DNA of 64,000 bases from Triticum aestivum (Eukaryota; Streptophyta; Magnoliopsida; Poales; Poaceae): NCBI RefSeq assembly GCF_018294505.1, contig NC_057812.1, positions 59,252,687-59,316,686 on the forward strand. Direction: 5' to 3'. The translations under genes and the position numbers were made by a program. Each line of letters begins with the position of its first letter. Within the stretch, counting starts at the first letter, position 1. Positions 32,701 through 44,589 of the stretch are shown here, one piece after another. A model generated the notes under the pieces. That model saw only the letters and a list, made by a program, of their open reading frames with translations, did not search any database and was not told where the DNA came from.

Positions 32701-34216
32701 GAATGTTTTCAATGCCCTTGAGTGGTGTAACGTTCAATGCGTTTAAGGCATAAAGCCTGGCCTCGGCATTCCGAACCAGATGAGCATCATAGCTAATTAT
32801 TTCATCAGAAGGGTGTAGCAGATGGACGGTCTTAGTGGCGCAAACGATAGAAGCAGTATGCGCCTTTAACCAATCCATTCCCAGAATGAGGTCAATGTTA
32901 GACGACTTCAGTATAATGGGCGAGGCACGAAACTCCAACCCTTCGATTTCTACAGGGACGTCGTTGCAAATCATGGAGGTTCGACATTGGCCCGCAGGGG
33001 TGTGCACTAATAGAGAAGCGTTCATGTCTTCACTTTTAATGCCATGCATGAATGCAAAATCTTCTGACATGAATGAATGCGATGCTCCTGTATCAAATAA
33101 AACAGATGCTGGTACTGAATTTACGAGGAGTGTACCCATCACAGTAGCAGGCTGGTCTTGAGCTTCATTCAGATCAATGTGGTTGGCATGAACACGGCCA
33201 TAAGACTTGGCATTGTTGTTGCGGGCCTGGTTGTTCCCACGACCAGCTGCTGGAAGGGCCAGTTGATTCTGTTTCTGGTTGCATTCCCTAGCACGGTGCC
33301 CTGGTTGTCCGCACCTGAAGCACAAGCCATTCTCGGGGGTAGGAACAAGAGCTTGGGGTGGTGGAGCTGGAAGCCTCGGCTGCCTAGTTGGAGCAGTCGG
33401 CAGACGAGGTGCAGCAAAAGACTGCCTTGGGGCAGGTGCAGTTGGACGGTACATGCTGTTCGGGATCCATATCTTACGCTTCTGCGAGGGCGGGCCCGAA
33501 GATGAGCCCGTGTCACGGTTGCGCCTTTGAGAGCTCTGGTGTTCTTGCAGACCAGTCTCGACATTGATGGCCTTGTTCACCAAGGTGGCGAAATCGGCAA
33601 AGTCATGCACTAGAAGTGTGAGCTTGATGTCAGCTTGAAGGCCTTCACGGAACTTCTCCTTTCTGCGAGCATCAGTTGCAATGTCTTCTTCAGCATAGCG
33701 GGATAAGTCCAGAAACTCCCGCTGATAAGCTTCAACAGTCTTGTTGCCTTGGGTGAGGTTGCGAAACTCACGCTTCTTCCTGTCCATGATTCCCTGAGGA
33801 ATGAAGCGGGCACGGAAGGCAGCCTGAAAGTCTGGCCAGGAGATGATTGTCCCAACTGGCAGAGTACGCCTATGGCTGTCCCACCATTGAGCTGCGGGCC
33901 CCTTCAGGAAGAAGGAAGCAAAAGTGACATAGCTGGCAGGGGCTACATCAGCAGACTCCATCTCATAGGTGATGTCACGGAGCCAGTCATCAGCATCCAG
34001 CGGCTGGGTTGAGCTGCGGTACACACTTGGGTTGAGGCGTATGAAATCCTGCAGAGTTGTTGTGTTTGGATGCTGGTTCATATTGGGGCGAGGAAACTGA
34101 GCCATCATGTTTTCCATGAACTGGCGATTCATCTCAAGCTGTTGGATCATACCAGCCATGTACTCAGGCGGTGGTGGGAAGTTGCCACCACGACCACGAC
34201 CAGCTGGTCTAACCAT
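29737..34216 (-). pseudogene. Gypsy gag-pol polyprotein with one frameshift
   Basis: Start at the ATG of [20 protein letters not shown] (34216). Approximate residues: gag core WWDSHRR near 110-135, CCHC knuckle [14 protein letters not shown] near 300, protease [11 protein letters not shown] near 375, reverse transcriptase YLDDILVFS near 690, RNase [14 protein letters not shown] near 840, integrase zinc region HPGSTKMY...CDVC near 1085, then the integrase core, and a C-terminal chromodomain (HPVRILDQAERRTRQ, LKVQWSNHSEDEATWE). The frame is broken once: an extra base in a short run at 30749-30755 shifts the integrase core into another frame. Otherwise it is open over about 1490 codons. It may still be copied in trans by relatives. 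Confidence 0.93.
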
Positions 34217-34450
34217 CCTGCTAATATATAACAGGGGTAGTTCAGTATTGAGAATTTGCATAGACAAGAGTCATTCATGATGAAACATGCATAATGAAAG
34301 GAGCACGACAGATACCACATAGATAGTCGGCATAACTTACAAAAGGGGTCGGACATAGAGTTCAGTACACAGAGTTCAGTACATAGATTAAGTCATCATA
34401 GGCGGCACGCAGGCTCGCGAGTGCATCTAAGACTAATGAACAAGACTACA

Positions 34451-35209
34451 TCAGTCCCAGGAGGTACTGTGAAGGTAGCTGTAACCTGACAGCTGGTAGT
34501 GAGGCAACGGATAGTCCTCCACGTCAGTGGCCTGGGGGCCGCGGATACTCTGGTGTAGAACCCGACGCTCAGGTGGCAGAAGAGGACCAAGTGTGGGAGA
34601 GTAGCCTCCCACCTCTGGCCATCCGACACCGTGGGGCATCACGGTCCTGGCTGGGTAGATCGCAGAACGCGGCAGCTGTCCAGACCGGACAAAGGGGTGC
34701 AACCGCGTCAGAGCCCTGTAAAGGTGCTGACGAGTGGTGTACAACTCGTGGCGAAGAGCTCTGTTAGCTCGGTCCAGCCCATCAGCATGCAGAACCAGGC
34801 GCTGATGGTGGAAAGGCTCTCGGGTGACGGTGGAGTAGGCGGCAGTGTAGTATCCCTCCGCACCAACGTCAGATGCGATAGGAATGTGCCTGAAAGGGGA
34901 AGTGTCCAATGCCTGATACTCTCCACGAAGACGTGTCAGAGCAGCATGAGCCGCATCGTGGACTGCCATCTCGATGGTCACTCCAACACCATGAGCGGTG
35001 TGCAGCACGGTAGTGGACTCATACTCCCGAGAGTAGAGGTGGACGATGGCACGGTACTGCTCCTGGTTAAAGTCCTGGTACTCCTCGTAGACGGTGTACT
35101 CAGGGTGCCAGCGATAACCCAGATAGGTCATCATATCAGCTAGCACAGCAGGTGATCCTGAGGCACCAATGGCCGCAGTGTGGCGCACGACCTGCCTCGT
35201 GGGTTCCAT
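34451..35209 (-). CDS. Extra ORF between primer site and gag, unknown function
   Basis: A 252-codon frame from MEPTRQVVRHTAAIGASGSP to a stop at 34451, lying between the LTR and gag in the same orientation. It starts about 320 bp after the primer site. It includes a possibly structured part (YRWHPEYTVYEEYQDFN, GVGVTIEMAVHDAAHAALTR) and a helical part (LDRANRALRHELYTTRQHLY). I see no zinc knuckle, protease, envelope-like membrane segment or nucleic-acid-binding motif. It has stayed open, which suggests recent function or recent insertion. I recall similar ORFs beside other grass gypsy elements but cannot name a family. Confidence 0.6.
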   Translation of the reverse strand: MEPTRQVVRHTAAIGASGSPAVLADMMTYLGYRWHPEYTVYEEYQDFNQEQYRAIVHLYSREYESTTVLHTAHGVGVTIEMAVHDAAHAALTRLRGEYQALDTSPFRHIPIASDVGAEGYYTAAYSTVTREPFHHQRLVLHADGLDRANRALRHELYTTRQHLYRALTRLHPFVRSGQLPRSAIYPARTVMPHGVGWPEVGGYSPTLGPLLPPERRVLHQSIRGPQATDVEDYPLPHYQLSGYSYLHSTSWD

Positions 35210-35530
35210 CTGAAAACAAAGATGTTTCAATGGAGTCAAATGACAACACGGGCATTATTCAAAATGCTATCCTACAGAATAACTATGGCTTATCCAACTT
35301 CGGGGTGAACGTGGTAACGGGATCCTAATGTTAGAGTTAGTAAATTCGTTTAACCCGAGTAGAAAAGAGTTCAGAGTCCCAGAGTAAAGGTCGAGGAGTA
35401 AAAGATCCTAGTACCACCCGATGGCGACGTGGGCCCGTAAGGCACACAGCCAAGTTAGTAAAAGTTTTTGTAATGTCTAGACTCGACTTCGGCCAAGGAG
35501 TGTGGAAGGGGGATTCCTACAGGCAGTCGG

Positions 35531-35541
35531 CTCTGATACCA
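35531..35541 (-). promoter_or_regulatory. Primer-binding site (tRNA-Met type)
   Basis: The minus strand reads TGGTATCAGAG shortly after the LTR end, the standard complement of initiator tRNA-Met in plant retrotransposons. Confidence 0.85.
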
Positions 35542-35544
35542 ACT

Positions 35545-38500
35545 TGTGACGCCCCCGATTCAATCGTACACTAATCATGCACGCAAATGTGTACGATCAA
35601 GATCAGGGACTCACGGGAAGATATCACAACACAACTCTACAAATAAAAATAAGTCATACAAGCATCATAATACAAGCCAGGGGCCTCGAGGGCTCGAATA
35701 CAAGTGCTCGATCATAGACGAGTCAGCGGAAGCAACAATATCTGAGTACAGACATAAGTTAAACAAGTTTGCCTTAAGAAGGCTAGCACAAACTGGGATA
35801 CAGATCGAAAGAGGCGCAGGCCTCCTGCCTGGGATCCTCCTAACTACTCCAGGTCGTCGTCAGCGGGCAGCACGTAGTAGTAGGCACCTCCGGTGTAGTA
35901 GGGGTCGTCGTCGACGGTGGCGTCTGGCTCCTGGACTCCAGCATCTGGTTGCGACAACCAGGAAGAAGGAAAGGGGGAAAAAAGGGGGGGAGAAAGCAAC
36001 CGTGAGTACTCATCCAAAGTACTCGCAAGCAAGGAACTACACTACATATGCATGGGTATATGTGTAAGGAGGCCATATCAGTGGACTGAACTGCAGAATG
36101 CCAGAATAAGAGGGGGATAGCTAGTCCTGTCGAAGACTACGCTTCTGGTCACCTTCGTCTTGCAACAGGTAGAAGAGAGTAGATTGAAGTCCTCCAAGTA
36201 GCATCTCCAAGTAACATCTCATAGCATAATCCTACCCGGCGATCCCCTCCTCATATCCCTGAGGTAGAGCGACCACCGGTTGTATCTGGCACTTGGAAGG
36301 GTGTGTTTTATTAAGTATCCGGTTCTAGTTGTCATAAGGTCAAGGTACAACTCCAAGTCGTCCTGTTACCGAAGATCACGGCTATTCGAATAGATTAAAC
36401 TTCCCTGCAGGGGTGCACCACATAGCCCAACACGCTCGATCCCATTTGGCCGGACACACTTTCCTGGGTCATGCCCGGCCTCGGAAGATCAACACGTCGC
36501 AGCCCCACCTAGGCAAAACAGAGAGGCCAGCACGCCGGTCTAAACCTAAGCGCACAGGGGTCTGGGCCCATCGCCCATAGCACACCTGCACGTTGCGTAC
36601 GCGGCCGAAAGCAGACCTAGCCTAATGGCGTTCCAGTCCAATTCGGCGCGCGCCGCTCCGTCGCTGACGTCTGAAGTGCTTCGGCTGATACCACGACGTC
36701 GGGATACCCATAACTACTCCCACGTAGATGGTTAGTGCGTATAGGCTCGTAGCCAGACTCAGATCAAATACCAAGATCTCGTTAAGCGTGTTAAGTATCC
36801 GCGAACGCCGAACAGGGCCAGGCCCACCTGTCTCCTAGGTGGTCTCAACCTGCCCTGTCGCTCCGCCACAAAGATCCACACAGAGGGCCGTCGGGACAAA
36901 GGTCCTTTCAGCCCCCAATCCGTGAATCACTCGCGGGTACTCTTCGAGCTGACCCGACTTTAGTCACCATCTGTATAGTATGTATGTATGTATAGTATAT
37001 ACCCGTGATCACCTCCCAGGTGATCACGGCCCGATAGTATAGCAAGGCAGACTGACAAGAATGTAGGGCCAATGATGATAAACTAGCATCCTATACTAAG
37101 CATTTAGGATTGCAGGTAAGGTATCAACAGGTGTAGCAACAATGTCAGGCTATGCATCAGAATAGGATCAACGAAAGCAGTAACATGCTACACTACTCTA
37201 ATGCAAGCAGTATAGAGAAGAATAGGCGATATCTGGTGATCAAGGGGGGGGGCTTGCCTGGTTGCTCTGGCAAGAGAGAGGGGTCGTCAACTCCGTAGTC
37301 GAACTGGGCAGCAGCAGCGTCGGTCTCGTAGTCTACCGGAGAGAAGAGGGGGAAGAAACAATGAATACCAAGTAAACAGATGCATATCGATGCATGACAT
37401 GTCAAGAAGCGATGCTAGGCGTGCCCTAACGTGGTATGAGGTGGTACTGGTCAAGGGGGAATCATCCGGGAAAGTATTCCCGGTGTTTCGTGTTTTCGGG
37501 CAGGGGAGCCGGAGGGGGAAAGTTGCGGGTTCGATAGGTTAGGGGGGTGTGGTGGACGAACGGACTGCGTATCCGGAATCGTCTCGTCGTTCTGAGCAAC
37601 TTTCATGTTGAAAATATTTTAATCCGAGTTACGGATTAAAAGATATGATTTTTAAAAGATTTTAATAAATTTGGAATTTAATTATTTATTTAATTAATTC
37701 GAAAAAAATGTATTTATGACGTCAGCATGATGTCATGCTGACGTCAGCAGTCAACAGGGGTTGACTGAGTCAACCCTGACATGTGGGTCCAGTGGGACCC
37801 ACCTGTCATTCTCTAATTAAATTAATTAGGGTTTAGGTTAATCTAATTACAGTTTAATTAAACTTAACTAGTTAATTAATTTAATTAAACCAGATTAATT
37901 AACTTAATTAATTAATTAATTAATTAATAATTTTATTAAATCATTTTAATTTAATTATTTATATTTATTGTTTTTTTTATTTATTTATTTATTCTATTAT
38001 TTTTTATTATTATTTTTTATTTTTTTCGTTCTGGGGGTGGGGCCCCCATGTCATCGGCCCAGAGGGCCAAACGGGCATGCGGGCGTGGTGGGTTTGCGGG
38101 GCGGTGCCCGTTTCGGGCGCAACCCCGAAGGACGCGGCGCGGGCGCCCGCGCCCGAAGCCAACGGGGGTCGGGGCGGCCGAGGCCACGACGGTGGCCGGA
38201 GGGGCCGCAGCCACGGCGAGGGTGGCCGGGCGGCAAGCGGCGCCGGCGAGGCGATTCGGGGCGACGGGGCGGGGCCGGCAGTGGCGTAAACGGGGGGGGG
38301 GGAAATGGCCGAGCGCCGTGCGGGGGGGGGGGTTCGGTCGGGGGTGCGAGGGCGCCGGCGACGATGGCGTTTGGGTCGGCCGGAGGCGTCGTCGACGGGG
38401 GGGGGGGAGAGAGGGGGGGAAGGGCCAAGGCGGCGGCCGGGGCGGGTCGGGGCCGGAGACGGAGCTCCGGGCGACGGCACCGCTCGGGAGAGGGAGAGGA

Positions 38501-39253
38501 GAAGCGAGGGGGGGAAGTGAGGCGAGCTCACAGCGGGGGGCGCCGGGTCTAGGGGAGCGGGCTCGGTGGAGCGCGACGGTGACCGGCGAGGAGGCGGGCG
38601 GGGGAGCGGTCGCCGGCGTCGGGGAGGCCGGGGTGGATCCGCGGCGTCGAGCGCCCGCGCGTGGGGCGAGGAGGGGAGGAGGGGACCCCGGGCGGTGGAG
38701 AGTATGAGGAGGGGGGTCCGGGCGGCGGGTGGGGCGGCGGGGGCCGCCGGCGTGGTGGGGCGCGGCGGGGGTCCTCGCCCCGATCTGGATCGGGCGAGGG
38801 AGAGGGAAAAGGGGATCGGGGGAGGGGGCGCGTGGGGGGGGGTGAGTGGGGGGGCAGCTAGGGTTCGGCCGCGGGGGGGGGGGGGAGGGGTTAAGTGGGG
38901 GCGCCGGTTGGGCCGGGGGAAGGGCTGGCCCAGATGGGCCAGGGGAGGTTCCCTCCCCTTTTCTTCTTCCTTTCTTTTCTTTTATTATTTTTCTTTTTCT
39001 GCTTTCTGTTTTAGTTTAATTAAAATGCCAAAACATTTTACAAAAATTTGTGCACCCCACCATAATTAGGTTTGCTATTTTAGACAACCCCCGAACAATT
39101 TAGTTTTCGTTTCTGAAAACTTTTATTGTTTGTTTTCGTTTTAAATTTGAAATTCGAACTAGGTTCCGAACTAACGCGAGTTTATCCACAGTAACCGAGG
39201 TGACGTGGCACCATTAGCGGGGATTACTGTAGCAAGATCATCCGGGCGTTACA
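35545..39253 (-). repeat. 5' LTR of the chromodomain gypsy
   Basis: 3709 bp, near-identical to 25967-29700 and with the same three-part composition. It carries the same palindrome cluster (first palindrome 37717-37746) and the G-rich block (about 38030-38900). In life this copy would drive transcription of the element. The 25-bp length difference is largely in G-runs and AT microsatellites. Confidence 0.95.
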
Positions 39254-39258
39254 ATACC

Positions 39259-40127
39259 ATACCAAAAATAAAATTAGAATGATATGCCTAAAAAATGACA
39301 TGCTCTATAGAAAATGTCATCCTCTTTATAATACAAATGTCATGCTGTTCTGCTCGGCCTTTAACACTGTTCTACGAGGAGCTGAAAATAGCTAAGTGAA
39401 GAAACCAGTGACCAGGCAATGTGTGCCATCAGCCATCCAGGTAACTTTGCTAATTTATTGCTAATTCCACCAGGCTACACAGAGTCGTCAAGAGGAGCTT
39501 CGGGCGGCCTCTTCATGGCATTAGTTTTCTTCTGTTCATCCAACAATGATTGACCATCATTTTCTGCTACAAGAATTGCACAACCTCATGCATAATCGCC
39601 TGTTTGTATATCAGTCGTGTACCATCTGTTTTCATGCATAAGCATAAAACTTCTGCTATAAGAAATACAACAATCATCCAATATTGCACCCAATATCAGC
39701 ATATCGTTAATCCAGTGTAAAGAAACTTGATAAAAAAAGCAGAAGGCAGTAAGGAATTCACATACAGTAATGATTAAAACCGGCATATTGATAAATACAT
39801 AACATCATTTGTAAGCTAATCCTATGGTAGGTAAACCCCTGAGTCGTCGAAACAACCATGTAGCCAAGTTTGGTATGACAGCCGAGGCAAATTCATCTAG
39901 TAACTATAGATAATTAGGGATCTGGAGCTGAAACAAAAGTAAAGGGCAATATCTCGAGCATTGGTACGACCGTCGGCTCAGCTGGTTTCTCTTTTTTGTT
40001 TTCTGCGAGAAAGAGTACGAGTTTTATTCCTCCAAAACAGGATTAAAACCATCTAGAGATACAATCCGTATCAGTAGCACAACAAAGGATTAAAATCATC
40101 TAGAGTATCTGCGAGAAAGAGTACGGC
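39259..40127 (+). repeat. Duplicated segment shared with 41315-42100
   Basis: 39340-39720 matches 41320-41440 plus 41893-42095: 'gctgttctgctcggcctt', 'tctacgaggagctga', 'tgtgccatcagccatccagg', 'ctataagaaatacaacaatc'. The foldback element at 41423-41893 interrupts only the second copy. This shows that the 6PGDH-flank DNA around it is part of a larger tandem duplication. No coding frame is supported. Confidence 0.75.
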
Positions 40128-41060
40128 TCAGCCTGCTGCTCTACCAAGAGACGGCCCATCAGGTTTCGTCTTCTTGGTATCATTGGTTGTTGCCAGTCAC
40201 GAGTCCTTTTCCTGTAGGGGAGCAACTGTCGTTTAATTTTTATTATTCGCGCAATGAGTCCTGTATTTAATTTCTACAAGGAGATCGCATATTCTCTCCA
40301 GTCTCCACTACTTCCATGTGATTGATCAACCCTGGAGGGAAGACATTTCTATTCGTCGGGTCAACTTTGGCCCGATGATTATTCTGAATTAGTTTGAATA
40401 AAATGTGTTTTTACCTACCTGTGTTTGATAGCCAGTGTTCCTGCTTTCTCAAGGCTGCTTTATGAGCAGAACCACTGCCTGTTGCTTGTTTGTCGTGTCT
40501 CACAAAATTCTGCTGCTATCTTTTGTGTCTATGGTATGTGACAAGTCCTTTTTGCTTGGAAGATAAGCCATGTTTGCCTACACTGTTTCTGTTTTTTCTT
40601 TTGAACTGGATCTGTACAGTACTACAATTCTTGTGTTACATAGTTCAGTTGTGACACACACTGTCAAAAGAAGGTTCCAACTGTGAGCATAAGTAATCAT
40701 CAAACGGGTGGTAGTACTAGACTCCATGTAGTTGAAAGATCAAACCTATGGTAGAGAAAACTGTGTCTGACTGACAGGAACAGGGGCCAAGTTCTGTCGG
40801 AACTTTGTTCGAAACCGGCTTTTCCGACAAAATATTACCATACATCAAGTTTCATCTGAGATCGACCCATTTATATTCTGAAGTAACTGCCACCCCTCAT
40901 CGCTGGAGCGTATATATGCTGGACTCGACTGTCCTTGATTGCCAATCATCGGCACCCAGTCGGATCAGGGTGTCTCCTGGTGCATGTTGTGCAAAGACAG
41001 CTCTTCTTTGGAGTACGCAAACCGAGCTTGAAAGTGTACTTTGCACGCTGGAGAAGCTGT
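40128..41060 (+). repeat. 6PGDH 3' flank, copy B
   Basis: It aligns with 9052-9870 from just after the stop codon of the real gene, then runs into sequence matching 11130-11190 ('gcaaaccgagct', 'tggagaagctg'). The coding region that should precede it is absent. A 30-bp insertion ('tattcgtcgggtcaactttg') lies near 40350. Confidence 0.85.
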
Positions 41061-41422
41061 TGTTGCCACTATCTTCCTTGGTGAAGATGCAAGAGCCAGA
41101 ATGGTACCCTACTTCTGTGTTATAATAACTGATGTAAGCGGCAAACAGCCTCTGTTTGCTGCTAGATGTGGCCAAAGCTGTCAAGATACGAAGGAGCGAG
41201 GAGATGACGATGGATGGGTACAAAGCTCGTAAGACTCAAACTCAAGCCGTTTGTGCTGTGATCTGCTTGCTGCAGGACTGAACACCTGTGTCTGATCCCG
41301 AAGAAGCTGAGGCAGCTGCTGTTCTGCTCGGCCTTTCAACACTGATCTGGTCTACGAGGAGCTGAGAACCCAGGGACAAGGCCAATGTGTGCCATCAGCC
41401 ATCCAGGCAGCTTTACCAATTT

Positions 41423-41893
41423 CGGTGCTCTCGGTGCCAGAGCACCCTATATGCAGAAGCCATTTAGTAATTCGAAAAAGTTCAAAAAATTCTAAAATTC
41501 TTTGGAATCAAACATGAGCTAGTATTGTACTCGTATAAATAGATTCACCAGAGAATTACTTTCATTATATGCTGGGTCAAAGATTCGCCAAAAAACGCTA
41601 GCATATACAAGTACTATTCATGCTATTTGTCATCATAAATTTGTTCCTTCTGCCTTGCAGTCAATGGGAGTCATTTCTTGGTCAACATTTTTATACGAAT
41701 ACAATACTTGATCACATTTGATTTCAAAAGAGCTTCGGAATTTTTCGACTTTCTTAGGAGCTACTTCCTCGGTCCCAAAATAAGTGACTCGACTTTGTAC
41801 TAAAGCTAGTACAAAGTCGAGTCACTTATTTTGGGACGGAGGGAGTACTAAATAATTTGGCACATATAGGGTGTGCCGGCACCCAAGAACACC
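41423..41893. mobile_element. Foldback-type MITE hosting a Stowaway
   Basis: Its ends pair: GGTGCTCTCGGTGCC then gcaccctatatg on the left, against GGTGTTCTTGGGTGCC then cacaccctatatg on the complement of the right. Pairing continues inward ('tgtactcgtataaa' against 'tgtattcgtataaa'), giving arms of 100 bp or more. The duplicated region at 39.46 kb lacks it. No ORF. A Stowaway has inserted in the right arm. Confidence 0.7.
41764..41845. mobile_element. Stowaway MITE, 82 bp
   Basis: Near-perfect hairpin: 'gtcccaaaataagtgactcg' on the left and its complement on the right, with ends of the cttcctcggtccc/gggacggagggag type. TA copies flank it (41762-41763, 41846-41847). This is the standard Triticeae Stowaway (Tc1/mariner-derived). 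Confidence 0.92.
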
Positions 41894-41895
41894 AA

Positions 41896-42248
41896 GTTGC
41901 GTCCCTTCAGGCTGCCTCTTTCTTCATGGCTTTCGTTTTCTTCTGTTCCTACAACAATCATTAACCATGCATGTTCTGTTAGGAGAATTGCATAATCGCC
42001 TATTTGTGTAACAGTTGTGTACCATCTGTTTTCATGCATAATTAAGCATCCAACTTCTGCTATAAGAAATACAACAATCATCCAATATTGTACCCAATAA
42101 ATGGTGCCAAAAAAACGTACAAAAGAGCAAAATAGAAACCTTCTTCTAGGTTACATGGTTGGGTAGAGAAAATAAGGAAATGGAAACTCGTTCAAGGAAG
42201 CTTCACGTTGCCGGTGAATGCACTCGGTGCTTAACTATGAAGAGAGAT
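41896..42248 (+). other. Remainder of the duplicated flank
   Basis: Continues the match to 39.5-39.7 kb up to about 42095. At 42174-42248 it then matches 9995-10080 beside the real gene ('aaactcgttcaaggaagc', 'gccggtgaatgcactcggtg'). Non-coding. Confidence 0.6.
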
Positions 42249-43961
42249 GAAAGAGAAAAAGAAACAACTACTGAATTTTAGCAAGAAAATACATCTATAT
42301 CAGCAATGTGCAAAAATCTACCAATTAAATTGTTCTTAAATTGTGTTATAGAATTAGACCTATCGTCCAATATATCAGTCAATGTTTTGCTTGATATTCT
42401 GGTATATGTCCGACACAAGGGGAAAAAATAGCGCTCTATACAAAATAGCGCCGCCCTTAAATTTTGGTATTAGCGTGCTATAACGTGCTATAGCATGCTA
42501 TTAGTTAGACATTATACACTGATTTATTTAGCGAGACCAATACCTACACACTATAGCTTGCAGTTTTTTTCATTGGATCAATCTGTGAATGGAAAAGAAT
42601 TATGCATCACAGTATCAAATTATGAAATTAATGCCCAATTTTAGTAGTATTGCATATGAAAACATTGTCTTATGTAAGAAAAAAAGATGATAAGATCTCC
42701 AAACATTAATTCCAGCTTACAAGCAACACAACGCCAATTCCAGATGTGAGCTTTCACAGAAAAAATCAATCAAAATATACAGGTCAATCATCTTGAAAAG
42801 TAGCTTGAAAACACATGACATGTACTATCTTTACTCGGAAAAAAAGGATGATGACGAAACATGTCATAGACCTTTAAATAATATCAATGTAAAATTATAC
42901 AGCCAACAACTTCCAACCCATGAACATCATGGCATCTGGTGTGTGTGCACATGCGCATATGTAGCAACCCATCATCACTCAAGCAGTAGCATCCCCTTCT
43001 ACTAGTTGGGACACTCTTTCATCACATTCAAAATTCAAAAGCTGAGTAGAAAAGAGGAGTTACTCTTGAGTGATGAAAGAGAAAAAGAAACAACTATTGA
43101 ATTTTAGCAAGAATATAATACATCATTGTCCTAACATCAGCAATCCGCAAAAATCAACCTAAATATCTTAAATTGTGTTTTAGAATTAGACCTATCATCC
43201 AATACACCAGTCAATGTTTTGCTTGATATTCTGGTTTATGTCCGATACAAGGGAAAAAATAGCGCTATACCAAATATCGCTGCCCCTTAAATTTCGGTAT
43301 TAGCATGCTATAACACACTATATCATGCTATTAGTGAGATATTATACACTGATTTATTTAGCAAGACAAATATCTACACGCTATAGCGCACAATTTTTTT
43401 CATTGGCTCGATCTGTGAATGGCAAAGAGTTATGTATCAAAATATCAAATTATTAAATTAATGCCCAATATTAATAGTATTGCATATGAAAAACATTGTC
43501 TTATGTAAAAGAAGCTGATAAAATCTCCAACCATTAATTCCAACTTACACGCAACACAATGCCACATTCCAGGCATGGGCTCTCAAAGAAAAAATAAATC
43601 AGTCAAAACGTGCATGTCAATCATCTTAAAAGTGGCACGAAAACACATTACATATACTATATTTACTTGGGCTTCACATCATGGTTACTGCACAATATTA
43701 TTTTGAATTTTAAAGAAGAAGGACGATGACGAAACATGTCATAGACCTTTACATAATATCAATGCAAAATTATACACACCCAACAACTTCCAACCCATGA
43801 ACATCATGGCATCTGGTGTGTGTGCGTGCGCGCCCGCGCATATATAGCAACCCATCATCACTGAAGCAATAGCATCCACTTCTACTAGTTTGGACACTCT
43901 TGCATCACATTCAAAACTAAAAAGGCTGAGGAAAAAAGAGGAGTTAGTCTGAGTGATAGGA
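42249..43961 (+). repeat. Two-unit tandem duplication, ~0.82-0.89 kb per unit
   Basis: Unit 1 is about 42249-43072 and unit 2 about 43073-43961. Both begin with 'gaaagagaaaaagaaacaac' and share 'tcaatgttttgcttgatatt', 'gggaaaaaatagcgct', 'aacatcatggcatctggtgt' and 'aaaagaggagtta'. The units are AT-rich without coding frames and differ by scattered substitutions and indels. Confidence 0.85.
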
Positions 43962-44037
43962 CATGAACATAAATAGAATATGAAAACTGTATTGGGGAAT
44001 AAGAGACACCGGGAAAAGGAGGAGCGTTTCTATGTGG

Positions 44038-44470
44038 ACCATGCATCGAGTTGCTTCAGAAAGGGTGAATCTAGAATCTTTGTCAAGATAGTCCACACCA
44101 ACATCCAATACAGTGACATGCAACCGATCAGTGAGGCATATAAAGTTTTCAAGCCTGTTGGTAACCTCACACACGGCAGTCCATAGAAAGACTTCTTTGG
44201 CTGGCACAAGGGTGAGCTCCTAAATTCATGGTCGAGATCACTGTCGCATATTTGTTGTCGATCAGGGTGAAGGCTCTTTGTTCAACAAGGACTTGGATGA
44301 GACATAGACAAAGGGGGCCAGAAAAGGGACAACACAACATGTTGTTGAGCTATCTATGGATGCTCCTGCCATTTTGGTGTCCTTGGATTGAACGATCCTT
44401 TAGCGGGCTGACGGATGAGCATGTTAGGGCTACCAAGATTGATCAGTCCTATGGTAACATCATGTTACAT
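44038..44470 (+). pseudogene. 6PGDH fragment, decayed
   Basis: Matches codons of about 175-320 of the gene at 7612. The first frame reads IFVKIVHTNIQYSDMQPISE, AYKVFKPVGNLTHG; after a stop, FFGWHKGELL; and later in another frame FSGLTDEHVRATKIDQSYGN. Active-site residues are lost: the Asn of VHN is Thr and the catalytic Glu is Gln. The KGTGKW signature is deleted or unreadable. It shows stops, frameshifts and no introns; since the parent also lacks coding introns, this does not decide between DNA duplication and retrocopy. The neighbouring flank copies favour DNA duplication. Confidence 0.88.
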
Positions 44471-44589
44471 GGCGTCAACTAAGAAGTTCTTCCTTTACTA
44501 AGTATAGTACATGGGATGGCCCAGTTGTAGTCTAGTCAGAGATGACAGAGCAAATGTTTTTTCAAATTTCGACTCAAACCATGTAACAC

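Larger units (their letters stand above)
25967..39253 (-). mobile_element. Complete chromodomain gypsy retrotransposon (Tekay-like), 13.3 kb
   Basis: Two 3.7-kb LTRs in the same orientation enclose, on the minus strand, a tRNA-Met primer site, an extra leader ORF, gag-pol with integrase and chromodomain, and a purine tract. Perfect 5-bp copies of atacc flank it (25962-25966 and 39254-39258), so this is a single, complete insertion. The order protease, reverse transcriptase, RNase H, integrase, chromodomain places it in the chromoviruses; the chromodomain looks Tekay-like rather than centromeric CRM type. One frameshift in pol makes it non-autonomous. The LTRs are very similar, so insertion was fairly recent. 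Confidence 0.93.

Noticed and set aside
25967..39253. Centromeric retrotransposon (CRM/Cereba type)
   Set aside because: The element has a chromodomain, but the LTRs are 3.7 kb and the C-terminal region looks like the Tekay lineage. I see no CRM-type motif, so a centromeric location is not supported.
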